Positions 45,701-53,998 of a stretch of DNA of 64,000 nucleotides are shown piece by piece (the stretch's first letter is position 1; every line of letters starts with the position of its first letter). The translations under genes and the position numbers were made by a program. The stretch is from contig WSXX01000019.1 of assembly GCA_009773515.1 (NCBI GenBank), forward strand, positions 27,266-91,265, in the 5' to 3' direction. The notes under the pieces are model-generated. The model was given only the letters and a program-made list of their open reading frames with translations, was not told the origin of the DNA and ran no database searches. The stretch is from Bacteroidota bacterium (GTDB lineage Bacteria; Bacteroidota; Bacteroidia; Bacteroidales; Lentimicrobiaceae).

Positions 45701-47702
45701 GGTCATCCAGATTGATCAGTCCTTCAAACTTCTGACCTGTGATATCGCCATCAACCACCAGGTTCCGGTAATTATACCGGTTAAAGTAAACCTCTGAAAC
45801 TTCTGCTTTGATTTCTGCCCTGATTGTATTTTTATCGAGGCCCCGTCCATTGGTTTCTGCCTGAAGCGATACAGGTCCATACATTGCGGTGTCCATCAGC
45901 AGCTGACCGACATCAAACTTAACAAGACTGATTTTACTTCTGAAATTTTCGTTTTTATCAAGCGAAGCTCTGACATCAGCCGAGCCATAACTGCTGTTCA
46001 TGGCAAGCGTTGATACAAATGACTTTAACTCGCCTTTGAAGACGATGCGCAAACTGATGTCTTCCGGCAACGAAATGCTGTCGGGAATGGCTTCACCAGC
46101 CATCATGGTGATATCCTTCCTTCCTGAGTTTATTCTCAGATTCGGGAAATTGTACCAGGCTGTTTCCGCGTCCGGCAGACCTTTTATGGAAAAATCGGTT
46201 TTTATATCGGTGTTGTTTCCGGTTTTTATGGCCAGATTTTTCCCGTTAAGGTTGTTCACCGATCCGTTAACAATTCCTGAAATGGTGGTAACGCCTGATT
46301 TATTCCTGAAGAATGGCTGCTTTGCAAGTTCATAGCTGAAGTAAAGAATATCAGAATTCATCACACTCACCTGATTCATATTGACATCTAAAATCATAAA
46401 TGGCAATGAATCCACCAAAGATCCGAGCGATGAAAACTGAATGTTCAGATCAGCATCAATCGATGAACCAGGGGTTTTAATTTTTAGTTTCTTAGCGGAT
46501 ATTGATTTCGGATTCATGCTGAAATCGGTCTCAAACTGATCAATGCTGAAACCTTTTTTATCCACCGTAGTGAATTCTTTTACGGATACTTCGGTTTTGG
46601 CAAAAGAGTAATAAAAATCTTCAGCCACCAAAGTCAGATTTCTGTAATCCATATGGTTTACATCAAAACCATTTTTTTGCACAGGTGCATTTACTATGTT
46701 GTACGACAATGAATTATCAGCCAGTTCGAAGTATGTTACCGAAACCTTCCAATCACTTTTTTCTTCTGCAATAACACTTTCCGGTATTGAATCTTCGGGG
46801 TTCGGAGCTGAATCTATTGATTTATACCTGACAATACTTTCTACCAAAAGCACTTTCTCAGATGACACTGTTTCATTGTTCAGATCGATGGCTGAATTTT
46901 TTAATTCAAGATTATTGACCGATGCAACCACCGACTGCTTTATGATTGAATCTCCGAAACTGATATAAGAATCCTTGATTTCTATCTTTTTAGCTGAAAT
47001 GGTTGGCATCACATTTTGGGATTCCTCTGAAGGTGAGTCAGATGCCTTATTAATCAGCACATTTGCTGTTAAATCCCCGATCAATAATTCATCTATATTG
47101 TAAACCTGATTTTCCAGATCAATTTCATCCACATTTAATCTGAGTTGTTTCAGATTCAGCGCAGCATAGGTTCCGCCGTATTTGTCATCAAAAAGAAAAC
47201 GGACATTTTTGAATCTGACTTTATCGATACTGATAACCCATTTGCTGCTTTTTTCAGGCTCAACTGCTTTTTGGCTGGCGGTATCGCTGAAAGCTGTCAG
47301 CAGAAAATTAAAGTTAAACAAGGAGTCTGATTCTGTGCGGCTCAGGTTGCCAACTGTATTTTCAAGTGCAAATGAATTGATATTTATCTTGTTTTTAATC
47401 AGTGCAAATAACCCGATATTGATTTTGACTTCGCCTGCATAAAGTAGCGTATCTTTCTGAACATCTTCAAGATAAAGCCCTTTGATTACCACTGATTTGG
47501 GAAATGAGATGGCGATTTTTTCCAGCTCAATCTTTGTATGAGTTTTGCTGCTTACAAAATCAATGGCATATCCGGTGATTTTGTTTTGAATGGCGGGAAT
47601 CTGAATCAGCAAGGCAATGAGAATAAACAGCACCACAAAGCCGAGGACAATCCAAAGGATCACCCTCAATACTTTTTTCAGAATAGCACTATATTTATTC
47701 AT
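42717..47702 (-). CDS. tamB: TamB (translocation and assembly module, inner-membrane/periplasmic subunit)
   Basis: A 1661-residue protein with one N-terminal membrane helix (about 12-35, VILWIVLGFVVLFILIALLIQI), a very long beta-rich periplasmic region of AsmA-like/TamB repeats, and a C-terminal DUF490 domain at about 1250-1640 (GSYIVTLESIVKRRFDIDPGSTLIWNGDPLDADISINAIYTVRA, LNMLNEDPSALNKQVFALLVLGRF). It forms a periplasm-spanning bridge to TamL and may move lipids or proteins to the outer membrane. It overlaps tamL by four bases. Stress element copy 6 is about 200 bp upstream, linking the complex with the envelope-stress genes. Confidence 0.93.
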   Translation of the reverse strand: MNKYSAILKKVLRVILWIVLGFVVLFILIALLIQIPAIQNKITGYAIDFVSSKTHTKIELEKIAISFPKSVVIKGLYLEDVQKDTLLYAGEVKINIGLFALIKNKININSFALENTVGNLSRTESDSLFNFNFLLTAFSDTASQKAVEPEKSSKWVISIDKVRFKNVRFLFDDKYGGTYAALNLKQLRLNVDEIDLENQVYNIDELLIGDLTANVLINKASDSPSEESQNVMPTISAKKIEIKDSYISFGDSIIKQSVVASVNNLELKNSAIDLNNETVSSEKVLLVESIVRYKSIDSAPNPEDSIPESVIAEEKSDWKVSVTYFELADNSLSYNIVNAPVQKNGFDVNHMDYRNLTLVAEDFYYSFAKTEVSVKEFTTVDKKGFSIDQFETDFSMNPKSISAKKLKIKTPGSSIDADLNIQFSSLGSLVDSLPFMILDVNMNQVSVMNSDILYFSYELAKQPFFRNKSGVTTISGIVNGSVNNLNGKNLAIKTGNNTDIKTDFSIKGLPDAETAWYNFPNLRINSGRKDITMMAGEAIPDSISLPEDISLRIVFKGELKSFVSTLAMNSSYGSADVRASLDKNENFRSKISLVKFDVGQLLMDTAMYGPVSLQAETNGRGLDKNTIRAEIKAEVSEVYFNRYNYRNLVVDGDITGQKFEGLINLDDQNAAFDFDGLVNLNPDEEQYKFKLNLKGANLRKLRLTEKDIRISLNAESDLKGKTADQINGTAGITNIYIAHENKEYLLESFLLASINESKKSELTVNNALVGIKYKGTFSPAFLAREIKIFLNNYFPVSEPDPLVDANDPQNFEFEVQLHNHPILADLFLPQLKEFEPGLITGSFDSEKGDLKLNAEMKKIVYGTTEVRNLLLDVSSNPDALNYKMTSTRISGPQFNLDNFQIAGQLADSTIVATVSSIDDKQIKKLLINAQMVREDANYKLTLNPKDFFLMNDRWDIAPDNYIAFGESGFLIHNLSLEKSGSQIKVHSVNDKFNDDLSIVINNFDLNDISGVVSKDTSLLKGTVNGEAMMIRVNDAYGLVADLQISDLIVREIPVGNLTINADNPTSQRFDIDVKLSGTENNVSATGYFIPQGGDNSISLKADIASLSLKTLEAFSMGTITEASGNLTGNISVSGNTDTPDITGQLTFNDAFVKPAALNNMLQLKNETIQLKTDGVYFNSFTLLDPDGNTAIINGNVKMKNFQDFIFALDVKTEDFLLFNTTSENNKVFYGRMIIDSRISVKGPMSLPAIDARIKMKDGSNFTFAVPEDKLTTYKGEDVVVIDNKHKINPILYRDETPEVQESGFTGFDISSIIEVDKEATLRLMMDPTSSDSLVVRGEAALNLTIDRSGKMSLTGAYNLNDGSYIVTLESIVKRRFDIDPGSTLIWNGDPLDADISINAIYTVRAAPIDLVADQITALSEADQNTYKQRYPFLVYLKLRGAIMKPEISFDIQLRPEDKGIFGGAVDAKLNMLNEDPSALNKQVFALLVLGRFIQENPLQSEANMGASSVVRSTVGKFLSAELNKLSAKVVPGVELNFDVQSYDDYESGQAEGRTQVDIGAKKQLFNDRLSIQVGGVVDVEGERAKQNSASNITTDVTVEYKLTEDGRYRLKGFSHNQYEGAIEGQLVETGIGVAYVRDFNRWKQLFKAPRKKRDSSKTKKQ

Positions 47703-48364
47703 CTTCTAAAATGGGATACTGATGAAACAATTATCTTATTCAAATAATTTTCTTCAGGAGATCTTTTTTATTGGTGAATGAACCGGAGTGTTCAGATATA
47801 ACCATTACTCCATCATTTAAAGCATTAAAATGGACAGGGTTACATACTCTGACGCAATGTTTTCACGGGTACAAATATGAATCAATAATGCAGGGAATGC
47901 ATTACACAATTGTCAGGAAGAGTTACATTTTTCACACATCCATTTTAAAGAAAAACAGGGTTACTGAGGGGGTAAGACATCGGATTATGGAATAGCAGGT
48001 CTCACCATTTCGACCGCAGGGAGAAATCTGTTGTTAGTAGAGTAGGATGAGGTGCTACCTCACCAATGTCACACTCCCCCGCATCATAAACACCTTCCCC
48101 CAATGGTGGCTGTAACTAATCGCCCAGCTATAAACCCCTGCCGGTGCACCTCACCCCAGCCCTCTCCTGTATTTGTGCCATTTGGCAAAGGAAGGTAAGA
48201 GGTGTGAAAGAGTATTTTTAAGAGGTTACATCCTGCTATATTTATACACGAATTTCTTAATAAGCATGAATGCTTGATGCGGTAGGTTTTCTGCATGGTT
48301 CTTTGATTACGAAATGAGGATAGTTTTTTATTTCAGGTTTTAAAAATTGTGTATATTTGTGTCT
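47703..48364. other. Intergenic region upstream of tamB and the MNT gene
   Basis: It holds stress element copy 6. From about 48000 to 48080 it contains a degenerate intergenic repeat of the kind common in Bacteroidota (CTCACCATTTCGACCGCAGG). A minus-strand frame at 48084-48296 has no sign of coding. Confidence 0.55.
47902..47937 (-). promoter_or_regulatory. 36-bp stress element, copy 6
   Basis: TTACACAATT-N19-TTCACAC on the plus strand, about 200 bp upstream of tamB. Confidence 0.78.
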
Positions 48365-48700
48365 ATGGTAATAAAGGATGAAATATTAAAGCGTAAAGCT
48401 GACTTCTTAGCATTATGTATAGGGCATAATGTTAAATACTTATATGCATTTGGCTCATCAACTACCAATCATTTTGATTACAATAAGAGTGATATTGATT
48501 TGATAGTTGAAATTTACGAAACTGACCCGGTGAGTAAGGGAGAAGCTATAATGTCATTATGGGACTTGTTTGAAAACTTTTTTAACAGGAAAGTTGATTT
48601 ATTGACCGAATCATCACTTAGGAATCCCTATTTAATCAATAGTTTAAATAAAAGTAAAGTGCTGATCTATGACGGAACAAGCAAAGAAATATTTGTCTGA
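48365..48700 (+). CDS. MNT-family nucleotidyltransferase antitoxin (MntA-like)
   Basis: A 111-residue minimal nucleotidyltransferase. The catalytic signature is FGS at residues 29-31, followed after 11 residues by DID (Asp43, Asp45). The frame opens six codons earlier at TTG, but the ATG at 48365 is the likely start. MntA proteins inactivate the paired HEPN toxin by adding AMP to a tyrosine. The gene overlaps the HEPN gene by 32 bp, as is usual for this type VII toxin-antitoxin module. Confidence 0.9.
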   Translation: MVIKDEILKRKADFLALCIGHNVKYLYAFGSSTTNHFDYNKSDIDLIVEIYETDPVSKGEAIMSLWDLFENFFNRKVDLLTESSLRNPYLINSLNKSKVLIYDGTSKEIFV

Positions 48701-49004
48701 TATTGTTCAGGCCATAGATCTGATAGAGATGTTTATTGTTGATACAATCACTTATCCTCAATTTTCTCAGGATCTTAAAACACAGAGCGCTGTTGAGAGA
48801 CAAATTGGAATTATCGGAGAAGCTGTTAATAAGTTAGAAAAACTGACACCACAGGTGAAAGTAGAAAATGGAAGCAAAATAATTGCAATGCGAAACAGGA
48901 TTATACATTCCTATGATAATATTGATCCTTCGGTAATCTGGGCAATTGTTAAAAACCACCTGACACCTTTAAAATCAGAGATGATTGCATTAATGAATCT
49001 TTAA
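48669..49004 (+). CDS. HEPN-domain toxin (HepT-like, DUF86)
   Basis: A 111-residue helical HEPN protein with the RX4HXY motif (Arg75, His80, Tyr82 in RNRIIHSY). Arg and His are the expected ribonuclease residues, and the Tyr is the one AMPylated by MntA in characterised pairs. It also has the conserved ERQIGIIGEAVNKL segment. Encoded immediately after and overlapping the antitoxin gene. All key residues are intact, so the module looks functional. Confidence 0.92.
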   Translation: MTEQAKKYLSDIVQAIDLIEMFIVDTITYPQFSQDLKTQSAVERQIGIIGEAVNKLEKLTPQVKVENGSKIIAMRNRIIHSYDNIDPSVIWAIVKNHLTPLKSEMIALMNL

Positions 49005-49126
49005 GAATCCGATCTATTCCTGGTTAATTAGCATCAGACTCCCCCTCATCTTCACAACCTACCCCTCCATATCCGATACTATCGGAACGAAGCACAAAAG
49101 AACTATCTGTCATTGATTGTTGGTAC

Positions 49127-49813
49127 TCATGACTGGCAAAGCAAAGCAGATTTGCTGAGGTAATTCGGGTCGGGATAATAAATAAACAGGCAGGAGCCAT
49201 TTTCTATGGTTTCAAAAACAGGCTCAACCAGATCAGGTGGAAGTGAAGGGCAACCATAACTTCTGCCGAGTCGTCCGTGTTTTTTAATAAATTCTTCGGT
49301 TGCATATTCGGCTCCATGCATAATGATCTGGCGGTTGATAGCATTGTCGTTAAAACCTTTTTCAACACCCTCTATTACGAGCGACAACCCAACCGTATTC
49401 CCCATGATTTGATTTTTGGTCACATAAAAGCCAAGACTACTTTTCAGGGTTCCCAGGGTATTGGAAAAATATTTTGCAAACTCTTCGCCGGTGTTTCGGC
49501 CATGAGCCACCAATGTGTTAAACAATAGTTTATGGTTCAGCATATCAATAATGTACATCCGCTTATTTTTGCTCGATTGAGAGAAATCGACAATGGTTAA
49601 AATGCCTGGATTTTCAAGCTGGCCGGCTGATTCAAGTTTTTGATGTCCGGTTAAAGCCAGTTGAAACACTTCTTTTGACAATCCTGATTCTGACAGCTTT
49701 AAATCAGCGTAAATGTCAATTTTCGCTTCAGATACCGGATACAGCATTTCTGAACCTGCTTTGTTAATGATGGGAAACAGAAAAAATATGAGATAGAAAA
49801 GGTGTTTTTTCAT
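49127..49813 (-). CDS. YkuD-like murein L,D-transpeptidase catalytic-domain protein
   Basis: A 228-residue exported protein (signal near residues 1-19) with the compact L,D-transpeptidase domain of the group typical of Bacteroidota and Proteobacteria. Residues His166 (IIMHGAEY) and Cys188 (GRSYGCPSLP) form the catalytic site, and LVAHGRNTGE and GFYVT precede it. It would cross-link or edit peptidoglycan, or attach proteins to it. Unlike the larger transpeptidase at 50954 it has no binding or scaffold domain, and no complete stress element lies upstream. Confidence 0.88.
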   Translation of the reverse strand: MKKHLFYLIFFLFPIINKAGSEMLYPVSEAKIDIYADLKLSESGLSKEVFQLALTGHQKLESAGQLENPGILTIVDFSQSSKNKRMYIIDMLNHKLLFNTLVAHGRNTGEEFAKYFSNTLGTLKSSLGFYVTKNQIMGNTVGLSLVIEGVEKGFNDNAINRQIIMHGAEYATEEFIKKHGRLGRSYGCPSLPPDLVEPVFETIENGSCLFIYYPDPNYLSKSALLCQS

Positions 49814-50182
49814 TTTCTGAGATTGATGATCTGTAAGTTTATCCGTTGTATAGCAAATAGTAATTGTTAAAAAATGCTTAAAAAACAGATTGAACTCATC
49901 ATAAAAGTCTGCATCGCCCGAGCAGGGGATGATTGAGCAAATGAAGTTTTTTTTTGAGTTGGTTATTGTTTTTTTTCTGAACCTGAGAATCCGGCTAATA
50001 CCGGCAGGTTCAGATACATTGCATTGTTTTGTGTTGATTTTTACACAATTTATACCTTTATTTGCGTTTTATCTGGAATGTAATTTTGTAGCCACCAAAA
50101 CACAAAAGCACAAAAACTCACCAACTTTTGGTGGAAAGTGGCTTTCGTATTTACCGGGCAATAGTGATTCTAAACTGAAAAA
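49814..50182. other. Intergenic region with a diverged interspersed repeat
   Basis: A TTACACAATT half-box at 50041 lacks the TTCACAC partner. At about 50092-50176 there is an element starting GCCACCAAAACACAAAAG and ending ACCGGGCAATAGTGAT, related to the repeat at 50805-50925. Confidence 0.55.
50092..50176. repeat. Interspersed intergenic repeat, copy 1
   Basis: It begins GCCACCAAAACAC and ends with TTTACCGGGCAATAGTGAT. The same two ends frame copy 2 at 50805-50925. It lies directly before the NlpC/P60 gene. Confidence 0.6.
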
Positions 50183-50701
50183 ATGCTTATCAAACTTTCA
50201 TCTTTTGCCTTTTTATTGCTGTTTAGCAGCAATTGCTTTCAAGCGAACAACTATGTGCCGGAAGCAGTAACTGTAATCGAAGCAGATTTAGATTCCATTT
50301 GCAGAACAGAAGTAATTTCATTTGCAAAAGATTATCTGGGTACTACCTATAAATATGCCGGTATCAGTCCTGCAAAAGGCTTTGACTGTTCCGGTTTTGT
50401 GCATTATGTGTATAAGAATTTCGATATTGATCTTCCAAGAGGATCAAAGGAATATAAGTTCCTGGGAGCCGCTTTGGAACCCGAAGAATTTAAGGTGGGT
50501 GATATTCTGGTATTTTATGGTTACAAAGACAAAAAGCAGATCGGACATGTAGGCATTATCTGCGAAGCAAATGGCATGAAGTCGAAATTTATACATTCAT
50601 CCTCGGGCAAGGCTTATGGTGTAACCATCAGTGATCTTGATTCAGAACACTACTCCCGGCGGTTTTATAAGTGCATCGATGTGATTCAGGAAAGAAAATA
50701 A
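50183..50701 (+). CDS. NlpC/P60-family cell-wall hydrolase
   Basis: A 172-residue exported peptidase with a signal peptide (residues 1-21) and one NlpC/P60 domain. Catalytic Cys69 is in GFDCSGFVHYVY, His122 in IGHVGIIC, and the third residue, His138, in FIHSSSG. Such enzymes cut peptide stems of peptidoglycan, usually between D-Glu and the diamino acid. It sits between two L,D-transpeptidase genes on the opposite strand, making a small cell-wall remodelling group. Confidence 0.93.
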   Translation: MLIKLSSFAFLLLFSSNCFQANNYVPEAVTVIEADLDSICRTEVISFAKDYLGTTYKYAGISPAKGFDCSGFVHYVYKNFDIDLPRGSKEYKFLGAALEPEEFKVGDILVFYGYKDKKQIGHVGIICEANGMKSKFIHSSSGKAYGVTISDLDSEHYSRRFYKCIDVIQERK

Positions 50702-50804
50702 TGACTCATTGTTGTCCGGGAAAAGTTTCGAATATTATTACAAATGATTGATATTGAATCTCATAGACAAGAGTTGTAGAACAATACCTTACTTTACAAA
50801 ATTT

Positions 50805-50925
50805 GCCACCAAAACACGAAATCACCAAATTTCACCAATTTAATTCATTCATTTTGTGTAATTTAGAGTTTTGGAGATTTGGTGGCAAGGAGATTTTCGA
50901 TTTTCACCGGACAATAGTGATAATG
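50805..50925. repeat. Interspersed intergenic repeat, copy 2
   Basis: It starts GCCACCAAAACACGAAATC and includes the inverted end GATTTGGTGGC, then ends TTCACCGGACAATAGTGAT. It flanks the NlpC/P60 gene on its right side, as copy 1 does on the left. Confidence 0.65.
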
Positions 50926-50953
50926 ACTGATTAAATTAAGAGTTTCTTGTTTT

Positions 50954-52519
50954 CTACCCTTTGTGAAACAATAATGCAGCAAGCCGATCATCTCTTTCAT
51001 AAATATCTTTATAAAAGCTGATCACTCCCTCATCATCTGCCCAGGCAGTAAAATAGCCGATATGAACAGGTATTTTATTTTTGAGTGAAGCAATCTTTTC
51101 CTTGCCTGAATTCATGGCATCATCAATTTTTTCGACAGTCCATTTTTTATCTTCTTTAAGAATTGAAATTGCCAATTCTCTGGCTTTGTCAACCCTTACA
51201 CATCCATGACTGAAGGCTCTGTTTTCTTCTTTGAACAGCCCTTTGGAAGGGGTGTCATGGAAATAGATGTCATTTGAGTTCGGGAACATAAACTTGACCA
51301 ATCCCAGAGAATTACGTTTCCCGGGCAACTGTCTTACCTGTCCATTGTTCCATTCCATATTGTGTGATTTCAGATAGTTTTTATTATTTGCTATTCCGGG
51401 TTTAACCTCATCATCAATGATGCTTTCGGGCAGATTCCAATATGGGCTGAAAACAATATAGCTCATCTTACCTCCGAAAATTACGGTTCTTGACATCGAT
51501 TTACCCACAACCACCGACGAATGAAATTCAACTTTCTCGTCGCGTATAAATGACAGTTCATAGCTGGGAATATTTACAAAAATGAATTCCCGGGAGGTGA
51601 AAATATCAGGCGATAGCCACCTGCATCGTTCCATATTAACTACAATTGCTTTTATTCGCTCTTCAATTGGCCGGTTCATGCTTTGAATATGCTCCTGTGA
51701 AATCAGTGAGTCTGATTTATAGCCATTACGCAACTGATATTTGTTGACAGCCATCAGCAGTTCGGAATCATACCTGTTGCTCTTGTTGTTTTGTTTGATG
51801 TCGCCGGTAATAAATAAACGATCTCTTATTTGCCGGATTGCTCTGCCTGTGTCGTTGGGTTTATATTTTTTTTCGGGATGGATTTCAATGGTTTTCCATC
51901 CGCCTTGTTTTTCAATTTCACGATAACGTTTTAATGCATCGCGTAACCTGAAATACTGACTGAATAAAATCTGATTGCCGGCTTCCTCAATCCCGGCTTC
52001 CTCATCTGAAATCAGAGAATCAAGCAATTGTGAATAAGAAATATTTTTTCGTGGAAGTAACCATTCCATGGCTGTGGTTGTTTTTGGCTCAAATCCTTTG
52101 TAAACCTTATCTACATAATACAGGTATAAACTGGTAAGCATTAATTCGGTATCAGTATCGTTCAGTTTATTTTTATTGCCATTACTAAAGATTTCGTCAA
52201 CTTTTTGTTTGTAGGGGAACGCGCCGGAAATACCTTCCTCGTCAACATCATTTACCTTGCTGTAAAGCGAACTGCCATACTCCACAATCCCTTTCTGGTC
52301 GAACCATATGTAGGTATAATTGCAGTTCCGGTACATGATTACCAGATCTTCTTCATATTTCTTCAACACCGGGTGTGCCTCAAAGAAGGGTGCAATAGCA
52401 GAACTGTCAAATTGCGTGTTGTTTTCAGTTACCGGAGATTTAACTTTTTGCCTGCATGACTGGCTGCAGAACGAAAGAAAAACAACTGTGATCAAAAAGA
52501 GAAAAGAAAGTATTTTCAT
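50954..52519 (-). CDS. Large L,D-transpeptidase (YcbB/LdtD-like)
   Basis: A 521-residue protein from the ATG at 52519, where a signal segment begins (MKILSFLFLITVVFLSFCSQSC, possible lipobox). The open frame extends upstream to 52579, but that part crowds the stress element and has no signal character. It has the scaffold domain typical of YcbB-type enzymes, a peptidoglycan-binding-like segment (LLMAVNKYQLRNGYKSD), and the YkuD catalytic domain with VVVGKSMSRT and SHGCVRVDKA near residue 440. It makes 3-3 cross-links in peptidoglycan. Stress element copy 7 lies 94 bp upstream, consistent with envelope-stress control. Confidence 0.9.
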   Translation of the reverse strand: MKILSFLFLITVVFLSFCSQSCRQKVKSPVTENNTQFDSSAIAPFFEAHPVLKKYEEDLVIMYRNCNYTYIWFDQKGIVEYGSSLYSKVNDVDEEGISGAFPYKQKVDEIFSNGNKNKLNDTDTELMLTSLYLYYVDKVYKGFEPKTTTAMEWLLPRKNISYSQLLDSLISDEEAGIEEAGNQILFSQYFRLRDALKRYREIEKQGGWKTIEIHPEKKYKPNDTGRAIRQIRDRLFITGDIKQNNKSNRYDSELLMAVNKYQLRNGYKSDSLISQEHIQSMNRPIEERIKAIVVNMERCRWLSPDIFTSREFIFVNIPSYELSFIRDEKVEFHSSVVVGKSMSRTVIFGGKMSYIVFSPYWNLPESIIDDEVKPGIANNKNYLKSHNMEWNNGQVRQLPGKRNSLGLVKFMFPNSNDIYFHDTPSKGLFKEENRAFSHGCVRVDKARELAISILKEDKKWTVEKIDDAMNSGKEKIASLKNKIPVHIGYFTAWADDEGVISFYKDIYERDDRLAALLFHKG

Positions 52520-52612
52520 GGCGTGAAAATGGGCTTTAATTATATGATTTTTTGCCTCCTGCAGGCGGGCAAATTGCATCTGCGAAGTAAGTTATACCAT
52601 CACAGATTTGTA

Positions 52613-52648
52613 TTACACCATTTTATAAAAAACTTATATTATTCACAT
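52613..52648 (-). promoter_or_regulatory. 36-bp stress element, copy 7
   Basis: TTACACCATT-N19-TTCACAT, with one change in each box, 94 bp upstream of the L,D-transpeptidase ATG at 52519. It is the most diverged copy. Confidence 0.65.
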
Positions 52649-52741
52649 ATTCATTGTTTTTCTGAAATGCTTCTTTCTTTCAGCGATCAGATTAATTTAT
52701 ACTTCCTGAAAAGTCTTGTGCCCGGAAAAAGAAAAAACGAA

Positions 52742-52862
52742 GAGGCTGTCTAAAAAGTCAGATCAGGCTTCGACTCCGCTCAGCCTGACAACAGAATATC
52801 AATGCATTGTCATATTGAGCGAAGTCGAAATATGAACAATAATTGACTTTTGAGACAGCCTC
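52742..52862. mobile_element. MITE-like element with 19-bp terminal inverted repeats
   Basis: GAGGCTGTCTAAAAAGTCA at 52742-52760 is matched by its reverse complement at 52844-52862 with one mismatch. The total length is 121 bp, with no coding capacity. The interior holds TTCGACTCCGCTCAGCCTGA, an intergenic repeat type seen again at 58298-58430. It resembles a non-autonomous transposable element whose ends match GAGGCTGTCTCAAAAG-type insertion sequences. Confidence 0.7.
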
Positions 52863-53023
52863 CTCGTTTTTGATCATGGCAGAAAAGGCTTGATTATTCA
52901 GAATAAAGCAGAAAGTATAGCTGCTGTTGTTGAAAGTCAGGGCTTGACTTGATTTTACCTTGTTTTTGCAAAACATTTGCTTTCAATTGGTCAAACCCTG
53001 TCTTACGGATTTCAGGTTTTATT

Positions 53024-53824
53024 TTAATTGGCAGAATAGTATTTGAGGGCTTCGGGCATAAACTGATTCAGTTTTTTAATTCTCGTTTGATCGGAGGGGT
53101 GAGTGCTTAAAAATTCGGGTGGGCTTGCACCTCCGGCTGCCGACATTCTTTGCCAGAAGGGAATTGCTTCACGGGGATCATATCCAGCCATGGCGGCAAA
53201 AATCAACCCGTATTTGTCAGCTTCGGTTTCCTGCTGTCGCGACCATGGCAACATTGCACCTACCTGACTTCCTATGCCATATGACATAAGAAAAAGTTCC
53301 TGAGTTTGCTGAGGTTGTTGCGCCAATGCAACCTGCAATGCCACTCCTCCCATTTGCTGTACCATTGCCTGACTCATTCTTTCGTTGCCGTGTTTGGCAA
53401 TGGAATGTGCAATTTCATGTCCCATAACAATGGCTAAACCAGCTTCGTTTTGTGTAATGGGTAAAATTCCGCTGTAAACCACAACCTTGCCCCCTGGCAT
53501 ACACCAGGCATTGGCTTCTTTGCTGTCAACTGTGTTAAATTCCCAATTGTACCCTTCAAGTATGGAGGTTTGTCCTTTGCTGTCGTAATATGTTTTTATG
53601 GCGCGTGATATTTTTGAGCCAACACGGGCTACCATTGCTGCATCATTACTTCCGGATGGGTTCAGAACCTTGTTTTCCGATAAAAATGTGCTGTATTGGT
53701 CTCTTGCCATCATCTGTAGCTCAGCTTCGGGTACAAGGCTTAATTGTTTGCGGCCGGTAACAAGATTTAGTGCACAGCCTGCCATCACTGCTGTAACAAG
53801 AAATAGAATTAAAATCTTTTTCAT
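53024..53824 (-). CDS. M48-family metalloprotease lipoprotein (LoiP/BepA-like)
   Basis: A 266-residue zinc metalloprotease with lipobox VMAGC (Cys17). The active site is VMGHEIAHSIAKHG (His136, Glu137, His140), and the third zinc ligand is the Glu in QETEADKYG. It belongs to the periplasmic M48B/C group that includes LoiP and YcaL of Escherichia coli, which take part in outer-membrane protein quality control. Stress element copy 8 lies 139 bp upstream, so envelope-stress induction is likely. Confidence 0.94.
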   Translation of the reverse strand: MKKILILFLVTAVMAGCALNLVTGRKQLSLVPEAELQMMARDQYSTFLSENKVLNPSGSNDAAMVARVGSKISRAIKTYYDSKGQTSILEGYNWEFNTVDSKEANAWCMPGGKVVVYSGILPITQNEAGLAIVMGHEIAHSIAKHGNERMSQAMVQQMGGVALQVALAQQPQQTQELFLMSYGIGSQVGAMLPWSRQQETEADKYGLIFAAMAGYDPREAIPFWQRMSAAGGASPPEFLSTHPSDQTRIKKLNQFMPEALKYYSAN

Positions 53825-53962
53825 GTGATTCTGATTGTTAATGTTTATGAAATGCGGGATTGCATAAAACCTCCCGGGAATACCGGAATTAATTTTAACA
53901 GCTATTAAATTTCCGGATTCCGAATGCTATGGTAAAGATAGATCTGGCTGTCTGTTTGATTG

Positions 53963-53998
53963 TTACACAACTCTTAAATAGAGTTATAACATTCACAC
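53963..53998 (-). promoter_or_regulatory. 36-bp stress element, copy 8
   Basis: TTACACAACT-N19-TTCACAC on the plus strand. Its right end overlaps the last bases of the AraC gene, whose transcript runs through it towards the protease gene. Confidence 0.78.

Larger units (their letters stand above)
52520..53023. other. Intergenic region upstream of the L,D-transpeptidase gene
   Basis: It carries stress element copy 7 and the MITE-like element. Open frames in this stretch are short and overlap the repeat, so none is called. Confidence 0.6.

Noticed and set aside
48202..48208. GTGTGAA on the plus strand upstream of the MNT gene
   Set aside because: The sequence 19 bp further does not resemble AATTRTRTAA.
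48084..48296. Minus-strand frame of 70 codons
   Set aside because: It covers intergenic repeat-like sequence and lacks a convincing start or protein character.
50041..50050. TTACACAATT box upstream of the short L,D-transpeptidase gene
   Set aside because: No TTCACAC sequence lies at the required distance (50070-50076 reads TATCTGG), so it is not counted as a stress element.
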